Shown here: in pieces, positions 7,773-16,510 of the stretch | How positions within the stretch are numbered: position 1 is the stretch's first letter | How the letters are laid out: each line of letters starts with the position of its first letter | Source: Pseudomonadota bacterium | GTDB taxonomy: Bacteria; Pseudomonadota; Gammaproteobacteria; Thiotrichales; Thiotrichaceae | Length of the DNA stretch: 49,500 bases | NCBI GenBank assembly: GCA_002747455.1 | Contig: PDPG01000056.1 | Location: 1-49,500 of the forward strand | Direction: 5' to 3' | Position numbers and translations under genes: made by a program | The notes under the pieces: generated by a model | What the model saw: only the letters and a program-made list of their open reading frames with translations | The model's database searches: none | What the model was told of the DNA's origin: nothing

Positions 7773-7884
7773 CAGGTTTCCCAAAAGCTTGGATAAACCT
7801 GAATACTCTCATTTGGTACGGCGTAATTCCAGTCACCCGTTCTTTTGAGGCGCGATGGGCTGGTTCGTATGCAGCTAGATCTTA

Positions 7885-8583
7885 TTATTCAGCATTGGAA
7901 GCGCCACGTACCAAGCGTACCAGAATATGATCAGAACGCTCAGAGTTACTGAGAACCTTATTCCCTTGAATAACTGTCAGCACAACACCATCCTGATTCA
8001 CCGAGCGCGTCCAGTAGGCAAACGGATCGTAGAATGGAAAATACGCCAAATCTAGCGCGGGCTGGTTGTCTGCTGCACCAGTGGACAAACTCAGTAACTC
8101 CTCGATGGTGGGTAACCGCCAATCGTCAAAGCCACAGTAGTTTGACTGATTGACCCGCTGAATAAATGCGTGAGTATTACAGTAAGTGGCCGGGTCATCC
8201 GAGCGGTATCCGTAACAACTGATGTCGATACCGGGGAGTTCTGGGTTGCTGCGAGGCTGGCCGGGATTATTGTGTTCGGGCTGATACCAACGATATGCTT
8301 CATTGACGTCATGCAAGTCACTGGCGGGATCGCGCTTTTGCCAGAATAATTGCGTGGTGGTGTCCTCAACACATGCCCATTCCTTACTATCATCTGCCAG
8401 CCGCTCGCTATTGCTCCCAATTTTATAGAATCGTTGTGCGGCTTGTTCTACCTTGTCTGTCTGGGCTTGCTGAGGGGGAGGCGGAACACTGGTCGTGGCT
8501 AATACATCAGTGGCGAAGCAGCCTACGGCTAGCAGGTTAAATAGAATGACCTTCAGGCTTTGTCGGTGACGGGTGGCTGACAT
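7885..8583 (-). CDS. Exported DUF1566 (Lcl C-terminal domain) protein
   Basis: 232 residues with an N-terminal signal peptide (basic MSATRHRQSLK, then a hydrophobic stretch ending near FATDVLA). The mature part has the DUF1566 pattern: CVEDTTTQLFWQKR, GFDDWRLPTIEELLSL and YWTRSV, followed by a C-terminal LVRG. These domains are found in extracytoplasmic, lectin-like or adhesin-associated proteins; no enzymatic role is known. Cysteines at several positions could form disulfides in the periplasm. It has its own intergenic spaces on both sides. Confidence 0.8.
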   Translation of the reverse strand: MSATRHRQSLKVILFNLLAVGCFATDVLATTSVPPPPQQAQTDKVEQAAQRFYKIGSNSERLADDSKEWACVEDTTTQLFWQKRDPASDLHDVNEAYRWYQPEHNNPGQPRSNPELPGIDISCYGYRSDDPATYCNTHAFIQRVNQSNYCGFDDWRLPTIEELLSLSTGAADNQPALDLAYFPFYDPFAYWTRSVNQDGVVLTVIQGNKVLSNSERSDHILVRLVRGASNAE

Positions 8584-8708
8584 GAAAATTCCTTTTTATT
8601 TTTGGGCAGCAAGGTTGGCATTGATTGACGTTGCTAAAATAGCGATTATTTACTGCCTGTTATTGTTAATCCAGATGACAGGTAAAAAAAGCAAGATGAA
8701 GCGATGGC

Positions 8709-9557
8709 TTATAATTTTCCTGAGTGCATAACACGCTGCGTTGATGCATTATCTACGCGCTTCTTTGGATGATAACGATAGTGCCCGGTGATCTTGAAGT
8801 CGAACAGCATGTCATCAATCACGGGGCCATTACCAATATTGTGCGCAATCAGGTGACGCCGGGGATCTGCGACACTGATTTGCGCCAATACTACACCAAT
8901 GTGGGGGAGTTTGGGGGAGACCTGCCAAGTCACCAGATCCCCCGGTTTATAATTGGTCGGATCGTCAGTGATCGGTAATGATTCACCCTTGCGGTCAAAA
9001 AAAGTCTGTAGGTTGTAAACCCGCCGGTGATCAATGTTGGTATCCGGCTTTCGCAGCCCCCAGCGTTTGCGGCTTGGGTATTTTGGAAAATGTCGCCGTA
9101 TGTCTTCGTGTACTTCTTGCTGTAAATCTATGCCGAGCTCACGGTATGCGCGAATCACAACATCGGTACAAACGCCTATATCTGCGGGCACGTCACCCAT
9201 TGGGTAGGCTATTTTTATGTATCGGCCATCGTATCGTACCTGGTGCATGGTGCGGGCCAGCGCCGCCTGAGCCAGTTCCTCCGCAAATGTCAATGGGACA
9301 TCAGGCTCTAAAGGTAAGGGTGGTGGAACATCTTCGGGGGTAAACGGGTCTTCGTAATCGTGGGGTTGATACAGCCAGCCATTGGGTGTGTCGCTTAGGT
9401 CAGGCAACGACGGGGTCGTCAACGCCATTGGTGGAATGGGCAACTCACGCAGCTCTGATTGCTGTTGGTTGTTCTCGGGGGACTTACGCTCACAACCAAC
9501 CATCGTAGCCGAGACACCGGCAACGACAGCCAACAAGAAAATGCATCGAACACTCAT
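8709..9557 (-). CDS. DUF1287 lipoprotein
   Basis: 282 residues. The N-terminus MSVRCIFLLAVVAGVSATMVGCERK is a lipoprotein signal with a lipobox-like MVGC. A proline-rich linker (about 30-90) follows. The C-terminal part has ADIGVCTDVVIRAYRELGID, KRWGLRKPDTNIDHRRVYNL, PGDLVTWQV and HIGVV, the DUF1287 pattern. DUF1287 is related to NlpC/P60-type cysteine peptidases, with Cys and His visible in GVCTDV and LPHIGVV. A murein-modifying or amidase role is possible but unproven. It is likely anchored in the outer membrane. Confidence 0.8.
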   Translation of the reverse strand: MSVRCIFLLAVVAGVSATMVGCERKSPENNQQQSELRELPIPPMALTTPSLPDLSDTPNGWLYQPHDYEDPFTPEDVPPPLPLEPDVPLTFAEELAQAALARTMHQVRYDGRYIKIAYPMGDVPADIGVCTDVVIRAYRELGIDLQQEVHEDIRRHFPKYPSRKRWGLRKPDTNIDHRRVYNLQTFFDRKGESLPITDDPTNYKPGDLVTWQVSPKLPHIGVVLAQISVADPRRHLIAHNIGNGPVIDDMLFDFKITGHYRYHPKKRVDNASTQRVMHSGKL

Positions 9558-9649
9558 AGTTCGTTAATGTAGTCTTATTCTGAAAAGATGCAAGATTTGG
9601 GCGTTACCATCTGGTAATAATGGCTGTCGGGAGAGAGGCAGCTAAGACG

Positions 9650-10963
9650 CTACAATTTGCCGCTGGATTTGATATTTAGATAGCTATTGATAAGTGACAC
9701 GCTCAATTCCTGCGGCTCCACATCGACCGCTAATACCCCCCGATTTGTCAGGAGTTCGAAAGCAGTTTTGCGCTGTTGTAAATAATGGTGGATGGCACTA
9801 CTGCGCAGAGCTCCCTGCATGTCCAATGGGGGCTGTTGCAGATGATCGTCCAGTGCTTTTTCTCTCAAGCTGGCTAAGAGAACTAAGTGGCGACGCCTTA
9901 ACAAACTAACAGCGGCTTGCAATTCCGCACTGTCTTCATCGCGCACATTGCTTAAAATGATAACCAAGGCCCGCTTTTTATGGCGTACCATGAAGTCACT
10001 GGCGGCCTGTGTATAATCCGGCGCTTCGGTTCCTGCCTGTAAGTCGTAGACCGTATTTAGCAAGTCCTGAATGGTGTGGTAGCCTTTTTTGGGTGAAACC
10101 CAGCGGTTATTGCCACCAAATGTACTCAGGCCGACCGCATCGCCTTGTCGCAAAGCCACGTAAGCCAGCATCAGCATGGCATTCAGTGTGTGGTCAAAAT
10201 GGGACAGTTCATCGTCTTTGGCGCGCATACGATGGCCTGAATCCAATAGGAAAATAACTTGCTGGTCGCGTTCATCCTGATATTCGCGGGCAATGACCTT
10301 ACGAACACGGGATGTGGCTTTCCAGTCAATTTGGCGGATGCCATCTCCTTCGCGGTACTCCCGAAGCTGATGAAAGTCCTGACCTTGCCCGCGTCTGGGC
10401 TTTTTAATAATGCCCATCTGGCTAAGGCGGTTATCAGTTGCCAGCAATGCTAAATGTGGAATGGCTGAGAAGTTAGGGTAGACATGGATTTCATCGGGTA
10501 CGTGCAGATGCAGGTCACGCTCCCAGAAGCCCCATCGGGAGTGCAGGTGAAGTTGCACCTTCATAAACTGATAGCGCCCTCGTGCTTTCGCTGTGACCCA
10601 ATAGCGGATTTTCGCTGACTGATTGGCGGCAATACGGAGCTGCACCGGCAGACCTTTGGCCTCCAGTTCTATCGGAAAATGATCGAAGACATCCACCATA
10701 CAAAGCCGTTTCGATGGGTTGTACAGCGATAGGTTAATGGGGCGTTTGACACCCAACGAAATTGAGGTCTGAAAGCTGCGGGTGATTTCTGGAAATTCTT
10801 GTCGATATAGCAAGAATAAATCCAGCAGTAATATCAGCGCCGATAGCCCCAGTGCTATTTTCCAGATAACTATAAATGGTGTCCAAAAACTGGCGATAAG
10901 CGACAGTGCAACCAGCACTGCCGACAGTTTGTAGAACGATTTACCGGGGATGGCTAAGGTCAT
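9650..10963 (-). CDS. DUF58 domain protein
   Basis: 437 residues, with two membrane helices at the N-terminus (about 12-50), a beta-rich middle and the DUF58 core YREGDGIRQIDWKATSR near residue 205-225. This is followed by a von Willebrand-like region starting VIFLLDSGHRM. DUF58 proteins are encoded beside MoxR ATPases and act with them as a membrane-associated chaperone or insertion system, with unknown clients. It is the last gene of the six-gene minus-strand operon and starts 8 bases after the MoxR stop. Confidence 0.85.
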   Translation of the reverse strand: MTLAIPGKSFYKLSAVLVALSLIASFWTPFIVIWKIALGLSALILLLDLFLLYRQEFPEITRSFQTSISLGVKRPINLSLYNPSKRLCMVDVFDHFPIELEAKGLPVQLRIAANQSAKIRYWVTAKARGRYQFMKVQLHLHSRWGFWERDLHLHVPDEIHVYPNFSAIPHLALLATDNRLSQMGIIKKPRRGQGQDFHQLREYREGDGIRQIDWKATSRVRKVIAREYQDERDQQVIFLLDSGHRMRAKDDELSHFDHTLNAMLMLAYVALRQGDAVGLSTFGGNNRWVSPKKGYHTIQDLLNTVYDLQAGTEAPDYTQAASDFMVRHKKRALVIILSNVRDEDSAELQAAVSLLRRRHLVLLASLREKALDDHLQQPPLDMQGALRSSAIHHYLQQRKTAFELLTNRGVLAVDVEPQELSVSLINSYLNIKSSGKL

Positions 10964-10971
10964 GGGATGTG

Positions 10972-11940
10972 TTACTGCCGAGGCGCATCAATGTTTTGCA
11001 GTATAGATTCGAGAATCTGATCGGTCGTATGGCCTTCCAGCTCCATGTCGGGGGAGAGCGCAACACGGTGTCTGAGGGCTGGTAGGGCAACAGCTTTAAT
11101 GTCATCCGGTGTAATAAAGTCACGTTGGTGGCACAGCGCTTCGGCACGTGCAGCACGAATCAGTGAAATGCTACCGCGTGGGCCAGCGCCCAGGCTAAGG
11201 CCTTGCCAATTGCGGGTTGCATGAACCACCTGCACGGCATAATCAATCACTTGTTGATCGGCTTGTACGTGAGCCGCGAGTGACTGAAGTGCCAAAATAT
11301 CATCGGGTGCTGCCACTGTCATCACCCGCGAGAGATTGAATTGGTCTCCGGTTTGCTTGTTGGTCACGGCGGCAACCATGAGTGTTTCTTCGTCTACTTC
11401 GGGGTATTCAATAAAAATTTTGAGTAAGAAGCGATCCAACTGCGCTTCCGGTAAAGGGTAAGTGCCTTCCTGCTCCAATGGGTTTTGCGTGGCCAGGGTC
11501 ATAAAGGGCAGGGGAACAGGGTGTGATTCTCCGTCAATCGTCACCTGACGCTCCTGCATGACTTCCAGCAAGGCGGATTGTGTTTTGGCAGGGGCACGGT
11601 TGATCTCATCGGCAAGTAATAAATGGGTGAATATCGGCCCACGCCGTAAATTAAATTCATTACTTTTTAGGTCAACCATTGTGTGTCCGGTGACATCCGC
11701 AGGCATCAGGTCAGGGGTGAACTGAATCCGTGAGAATTGGCCTTCAAAGGTTTTAGCCAGCGCGCGCACCAGCAGTGTTTTACCCAAGCCCGGCACACCT
11801 TCAACCAATACGTTGCCACCTGCAATCAGGGCCAACAATGTTTGATGAATTACGGCTTTTTGACCGATGACGGCGCGGCCAATCTCGGTTTTGATTGTGT
11901 CGATGAGCACACTGGCCTGTTCTGCCTGCATGTTTGTCAT
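10972..11940 (-). CDS. MoxR-family AAA+ ATPase
   Basis: 322 residues. Walker A is VEGVPGLGKTLLVRALA (about 40-56), Walker B LLLADEINRAPAKTQSALL and sensor region TLATQNPLEQEGTYPLPEAQ, all canonical for MoxR ATPases. The C-terminal lid contains SLGAGPRGSISLIRAAR. It probably works with the DUF58 and DUF4129-type partners of the same operon as a metal-insertion or assembly chaperone at the membrane. It overlaps the upstream DUF4350 gene by 4 bases (ATGA type), indicating translational coupling. Confidence 0.92.
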   Translation of the reverse strand: MTNMQAEQASVLIDTIKTEIGRAVIGQKAVIHQTLLALIAGGNVLVEGVPGLGKTLLVRALAKTFEGQFSRIQFTPDLMPADVTGHTMVDLKSNEFNLRRGPIFTHLLLADEINRAPAKTQSALLEVMQERQVTIDGESHPVPLPFMTLATQNPLEQEGTYPLPEAQLDRFLLKIFIEYPEVDEETLMVAAVTNKQTGDQFNLSRVMTVAAPDDILALQSLAAHVQADQQVIDYAVQVVHATRNWQGLSLGAGPRGSISLIRAARAEALCHQRDFITPDDIKAVALPALRHRVALSPDMELEGHTTDQILESILQNIDAPRQ

Positions 11941-13220
11941 ACTGTTATCCTGATATGTTCTAGTTGTTTAATAGTCTCAGTGAATTCGTGTGGCTTATGG
12001 CGAATGTCGCCATGTAATAGATGTAGTATCTGCTGTTCGTCAATGCCCACCCGCTCTGCCAGTAAATGGGCTTGCTGGTCATTGCTCATGGCGTGCCAGG
12101 CGGGAATACGTTTCGCCAGTTGTTGCTGAACGGCATGACGGGTGCTGTCAATGAGTATCGCCTGCTCTTTATTTTTCCAATAGTAATTGCCGCTGGCTTC
12201 AATATGCTCCAACAAATTGCGGCGATCTTCCCCTTCTTTTGGGATCAATGGGCCAAAGCGATGAGAAACCCGTAACATCCAAATCAGCAACAAGCCGCCC
12301 AGCATGATACAGAATGGCCAAAAATGTTTCCAAATAATCCGGAACAAGTGGGGCATTTCTTCGGAATGAATCAGCCAGATTGCCGCTGGCTGCTGCAAAG
12401 AGCGGTTATTAGCATGAACCAAGTGCCAGAGGATTTCGGCATGATCGTAGTCGTCGATATTATAATTTTCGATAAATGTAAAATCAGAGACCAGTGTAAT
12501 CAGTCCCTTGCCAACCTGCTGGTGAATAATAAAATTTCTATCATTGAGCTTAACTTGCGTCAGTCCCTGTTGATCGTTGTCAGGACTCAGATCAATCGCT
12601 CGATAGTAATCATTAGCAATTTCCAGCGGCTTGTCGGCTTCAGGGAGTTGTAGTGTCTCAGCATCTTTCTCATCAAATGGGATAGCTTTTCCGGTATACA
12701 CTCCCAGATACAGCTGTAGTGGGTCGGCACTGGCTGCGGGATTGTCATTATCTGAGTTAGCAGCAGTGTCGGGCGGTGCTGTTGGTATCTCACTGTCGGC
12801 GTTGGGCTTGTCATTATCTGTGTCAACAGCGGTATCCTCTGCGTTGTGTTCTTCGTTATCAGTAGCGTAGGAGTCCCAGTCCAGCACACTGCGAGTAATT
12901 AGATGCCCCCCTCGTTTTACCCAATCCAGTATCGCTTCAAATTGCTCTTCACGTTGGTTATAACGGGTGGCGCTGATAAACAGAACGGTGTCAGTATCTG
13001 GTAGTTTATTGAGGCTTTGCAGGCTTTCAACGGTTTGTGTGGGGATTCCCATGCCTTTTAAAAATAAGCGACTGGCATACAGCGGGTTGCTGCGCGCTTC
13101 GCCGGTCAACGGTCGAAAACTGACCTCATCGACGTATTCAAGATTGTCTAAGCCCGTCCACAACAGCCATGCCAGCGCTCCGAAGGCTAATCCGGCAATA
13201 AGACGTTGGCGCAGGCTCAT
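11937..13220 (-). CDS. DUF4350 membrane protein
   Basis: 427 residues. An N-terminal membrane helix (about 8-25) precedes a large extracytoplasmic domain with FRPLTGEARSNPLYASRLFL, typical of DUF4350 proteins in MoxR operons. It contains an acidic repeat-like insertion (about 105-155) rich in D, N and A. A second helix (about 290-312, FCIMLGGLLLIWMLRV) precedes a cytoplasmic C-terminal part. The function is unknown. Start and stop overlap both neighbours by 4 bases, so it is part of a tight operon. Confidence 0.75.
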   Translation of the reverse strand: MSLRQRLIAGLAFGALAWLLWTGLDNLEYVDEVSFRPLTGEARSNPLYASRLFLKGMGIPTQTVESLQSLNKLPDTDTVLFISATRYNQREEQFEAILDWVKRGGHLITRSVLDWDSYATDNEEHNAEDTAVDTDNDKPNADSEIPTAPPDTAANSDNDNPAASADPLQLYLGVYTGKAIPFDEKDAETLQLPEADKPLEIANDYYRAIDLSPDNDQQGLTQVKLNDRNFIIHQQVGKGLITLVSDFTFIENYNIDDYDHAEILWHLVHANNRSLQQPAAIWLIHSEEMPHLFRIIWKHFWPFCIMLGGLLLIWMLRVSHRFGPLIPKEGEDRRNLLEHIEASGNYYWKNKEQAILIDSTRHAVQQQLAKRIPAWHAMSNDQQAHLLAERVGIDEQQILHLLHGDIRHKPHEFTETIKQLEHIRITV

Positions 13221-14776
13221 TTGTGCGTCTCCGGCGTTTCGTGGGCAAAGTCATCATGCCAGCGATCCAGCAAATAGCTCATGTCTGCTTCCATCGGGGC
13301 ATCATGTGCATAGGCAACTTGCATCCAGCTATGGGTAAGTTTCTGCAAATAGTTGTAAGATTGAGCGGCGAGCACCGGCTGGCTGAGTTTGAGAATATCA
13401 CCTTCGGTATGACTATGCTCCAGTGGTAACTGGTCATGGTTTATCAGCCGCGTGAGGGCGCAACGATATAGTAAACTGAGTGCGTCACGGGTCTTGCCTT
13501 CGTGCCATAAAGCTCTGGCCGCCGCAATTACATCATCTGGCAGGGACTCTTTTCGCACATCCATACCGAACAGGATATCCGGCTGAAGCGTGTCATCTTG
13601 TTTGTCGGGTAAGTTGATGAAGATCGGCAGCCAGTACCGTCGATAAACGTAGAGCAGGACAATCGCTAGCGCAATGATCAGCCACAAAGCGTATTCGATG
13701 ACCGAGGCAACGCGCTTAGCCAGCCACTGTATCCATTCCGGTACATCGGCGGGGGTCTCAGTGGTGTCTGTTTCGTCAGTTTTTTTTAGTCGCCAGCGTT
13801 TGGTTGTTTTTTCCCGATGAAGATGCTCGTTTTGCATAACCTCCTGAATGACCCGTGAAGATTCACTGGCGCCCAAGCGGGTATCGGATAAGTGTTCTGT
13901 GTAGGATGGTGTATTTTCGGCGCGGTTGTCCTCCGCTTTGGCGGACTGATTGAGCAGGCTAGAGCTAAATAGGCTAACAATTATGCAGGCGACCAGGGCA
14001 TTGATTTGATTTTTCAGTCCACTTAAGCGGCTGGCCATTTTGCGAAAGTCTAGCTCAATATCCCATGCTTCAAGCTGCGTACGCCGGTTTAGGTACAGGG
14101 CAAAATTGGCGGCGATATAATAAGGCTCAAGAAGGGTTATGACCGCAACGAATCCCAGCATAACAATAATTTCAATGGCTGAGGCGAGAGTTGGGAGCCT
14201 ATTTGACACAAGCTCATAAAATAGCTCATCTGCATAGTACCCCGGCACAAATAGCCAGAGCAGCATCAGGAAGGAAAAGAAAAATATGATCTGGAAATGA
14301 AAGATAGCAATATTGAGCCAAATGACAGGGGCGTGAACTTTCTCGATAAGTAACTGCTGTCGTGCACGGTGCTCTGACCCTGTTAGTCGTTCCAGCTGTC
14401 TTACCGGCAGGCGAAAGCCTCGGCTAAATGAGAAGCGTCGCCAAGTTAGCTCACCTAATAGGCCGGTTCTGAAAAGTAGCTCGGGCAAGGCTTTGAGCGT
14501 ATCGGCCCAACTGGGCGAATTACCAAATACTTGGTGGCTAATGACATATAGGATTAGGCGGTGATACAGGGGCTTTAGCCACCATAGAATAAGTAGAATC
14601 AATCCGTAATAGTCATTAGGCAACAGCAGGAATAGTGCCGCAATGATAGCCACCAGCAATATCACCAGTGGTGTGTAAATACTCAGCCACCATGCCCTGA
14701 CCATCGCAAAGCCCAGGTCAATGGCTTCCCAGGCATTCCGGCTGCGAATGTTGGCAGTAATGGTTTCAAGCTGCAT
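13217..14776 (-). CDS. DUF4129 domain membrane protein
   Basis: 519 residues from MQLETITANIRSRNAWEAID. An ATG-equivalent 12 codons earlier is possible, but this start fits the operon spacing, overlapping the previous gene by 11 bases. There are about six predicted membrane helices in the first 290 residues and one near 380 (LWLIIALAIVLLYVY). The C-terminal domain has ARALWHEGKTRDALSLLYRC, the DUF4129 signature. Found with SpoIIM, DUF4350, MoxR and DUF58, it is an expected membrane component of that system; no biochemical role is established. Confidence 0.78.
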   Translation of the reverse strand: MQLETITANIRSRNAWEAIDLGFAMVRAWWLSIYTPLVILLVAIIAALFLLLPNDYYGLILLILWWLKPLYHRLILYVISHQVFGNSPSWADTLKALPELLFRTGLLGELTWRRFSFSRGFRLPVRQLERLTGSEHRARQQLLIEKVHAPVIWLNIAIFHFQIIFFFSFLMLLWLFVPGYYADELFYELVSNRLPTLASAIEIIVMLGFVAVITLLEPYYIAANFALYLNRRTQLEAWDIELDFRKMASRLSGLKNQINALVACIIVSLFSSSLLNQSAKAEDNRAENTPSYTEHLSDTRLGASESSRVIQEVMQNEHLHREKTTKRWRLKKTDETDTTETPADVPEWIQWLAKRVASVIEYALWLIIALAIVLLYVYRRYWLPIFINLPDKQDDTLQPDILFGMDVRKESLPDDVIAAARALWHEGKTRDALSLLYRCALTRLINHDQLPLEHSHTEGDILKLSQPVLAAQSYNYLQKLTHSWMQVAYAHDAPMEADMSYLLDRWHDDFAHETPETHK

Positions 14777-15761
14777 GAGTTTTGTCTCGGCCAACAAACC
14801 AGAAGTAGGCAAATACCAAGGTCCACAAAATAGCAGCTACGGTGTATTTCGTGGCAACGGGTAACGCCATTGATGACCAGAACGCCTCGACAAACGCAGC
14901 CATAATGAATAAGGTGGCTGCACCGTACATAATTTTTATGCCAACCTTGCCGTCATCAATCAAAGCCCTGACGCGTGATTTTCTACCCGGAGCAATCAGT
15001 GCCATGGCCAGTTTCAATCCGGCTGCACCTGAGATCACAATCGCGGTGAGCTCAAAGGCACCATGTCCCAATACAAAGCCCCAAAAGGTGTCGATATAGC
15101 CCAGATGGGTCAGGTGTCCAGCAACCGTGCCGATAAATATCCCATTGAATAACATAAAGAACAAAGTGCCAATGCCGTACATCACTCCGCCAGCAAAGAC
15201 TTGAAATCCAATGCCAGTATTATTGCGAATGTAATGACCAAACATGAGCAGATCAGAATCAGAGCCTCGCTCCCGTCCAAGAACCTCATTGGCGGGGTCA
15301 TACATGGCTTCCATGCCGTGAATCTGACCTACACCTAATACACTATAGACCAGCTCAGGCATCCATTGCAGAAGCACTATCATGGCAAAAAAGGGCACAT
15401 AGAAAAGTGCGCTGGCAACTGCCACAATCCGCCATTCTTTTCTGATCAGGGCAGGAAACTCTCGTGCGAAAAAGCCCAGCGCTCGACTCAAAAACTGGCT
15501 ACGGCTCTCATAAAGAATTTGATGGCCTTTAACCACCATGCGGTTTAAACGATCAACCAAAACAGGGCTGTACATGCGAGCGTTCGCTAATGCGTAGTGT
15601 TGGCAAATTTGCCGGTAAGCCGTTGGTATATCCAGGGGCTCAGGTTTGTCGATAGCCTTGCGATGACGTTTGGGCAGGGCACGGTACTCAAGCACTTGCT
15701 CGAAGTGATCCCACAATGCATCGTGGCGGCGGGTAAATTGTTCTTGACGACTTGAACTCAT
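14766..15761 (-). CDS. SpoIIM-like integral membrane protein
   Basis: 331 residues from MSSSRQEQFTRRHDAL. The ATG overlaps the stop of the RDD gene as ATGA. A cytoplasmic N-terminal part of about 110 residues is followed by five or six membrane helices. These include YGIGTLFFMLFNGIFIGTV and FWGFVLGHGAFELTAIVISG, the conserved core of the stage II sporulation protein M family. In non-sporulating bacteria these proteins occur in MoxR operons with unknown function. Confidence 0.82.
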   Translation of the reverse strand: MSSSRQEQFTRRHDALWDHFEQVLEYRALPKRHRKAIDKPEPLDIPTAYRQICQHYALANARMYSPVLVDRLNRMVVKGHQILYESRSQFLSRALGFFAREFPALIRKEWRIVAVASALFYVPFFAMIVLLQWMPELVYSVLGVGQIHGMEAMYDPANEVLGRERGSDSDLLMFGHYIRNNTGIGFQVFAGGVMYGIGTLFFMLFNGIFIGTVAGHLTHLGYIDTFWGFVLGHGAFELTAIVISGAAGLKLAMALIAPGRKSRVRALIDDGKVGIKIMYGAATLFIMAAFVEAFWSSMALPVATKYTVAAILWTLVFAYFWFVGRDKTHAA

Positions 15762-16366
15762 TGTTTCCCCATTATCCAACGACCTATGCCGGATAAGTAG
15801 TCGGCAGCGGCAGTTCTATCCTTGGTTAAAGGGCTACAGACCTTTGCCAGCTCCTCAGCGCGTTCATCGCTGAGCATGGGCCGTCGTTGGTAATAACAAA
15901 TCAAGGCTTGTTGCTCGTTAAGCCGAAGTGGTACAGGCGGAGCAACGGGTTTTATCTCAGTTTCCAGATGGTACTGTTGGCTTTCAGGTTGTCGCAGCAC
16001 TACCGTACCAGCAACCATGTCGCCAATGCGCTGAAAGCGGGCGTTACTTAGTATACAGAACAACCCAAAGCCATAGCAGAATGGTAAAAAATCAACCACG
16101 CGTAACAGGTTACGAATCAGGGAGGCGACAGGCGTGATCGGGCTGGCATTTTCCTGAGCGACAAACAAACCAAGCATAGACTTGCCGGGTGTTTTGCCCT
16201 GACGGAATAGCTCAAAATAAACCGGGTAAAACCACTCAATCGCAAATGCCAGAATCAAAAACACCCCTGTGCCTGCCTTATCGAAGAAAGCCAGCACCCA
16301 CAAGAGCGAGAATAACACCGCACCACGAATCAGGGTATCAATAAGCCAGGCATAAAAACGCAGCAC
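15758..16366 (-). CDS. RDD family membrane protein (true start unresolved)
   Basis: The frame from the GTG at 16366 encodes 202 residues: YAWLIDTLIRGAVLFSLL, a second helix, then GKTPGKSMLGLFV and RIGDMVAGTVVL, typical of RDD proteins. Upstream of that GTG the same frame continues with family-typical sequence (TLYAINTPEGIALKLSPAGP). It contains no ATG, GTG or TTG before a stop at about 16460. An ATG at 16466 (MVKDNY) lies in another frame. Either a frameshift or an unusual start codon is present. It is the first gene of the MoxR operon. Confidence 0.75.
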   Translation of the reverse strand: MLRFYAWLIDTLIRGAVLFSLLWVLAFFDKAGTGVFLILAFAIEWFYPVYFELFRQGKTPGKSMLGLFVAQENASPITPVASLIRNLLRVVDFLPFCYGFGLFCILSNARFQRIGDMVAGTVVLRQPESQQYHLETEIKPVAPPVPLRLNEQQALICYYQRRPMLSDERAEELAKVCSPLTKDRTAAADYLSGIGRWIMGKQ

Positions 16367-16510
16367 CGGCCCAGCAGGAGATAGTTTTAATGCGATACCC
16401 TCCGGTGTATTAATCGCGTAAAGCGTGTCAATGATGGGAAGTTTATCAGTAATTGTCTTTTACCATTTAAGTTTGTGTAGCTAATCTCTGCGGCAAGTAG
16501 TTCTTCCTCG

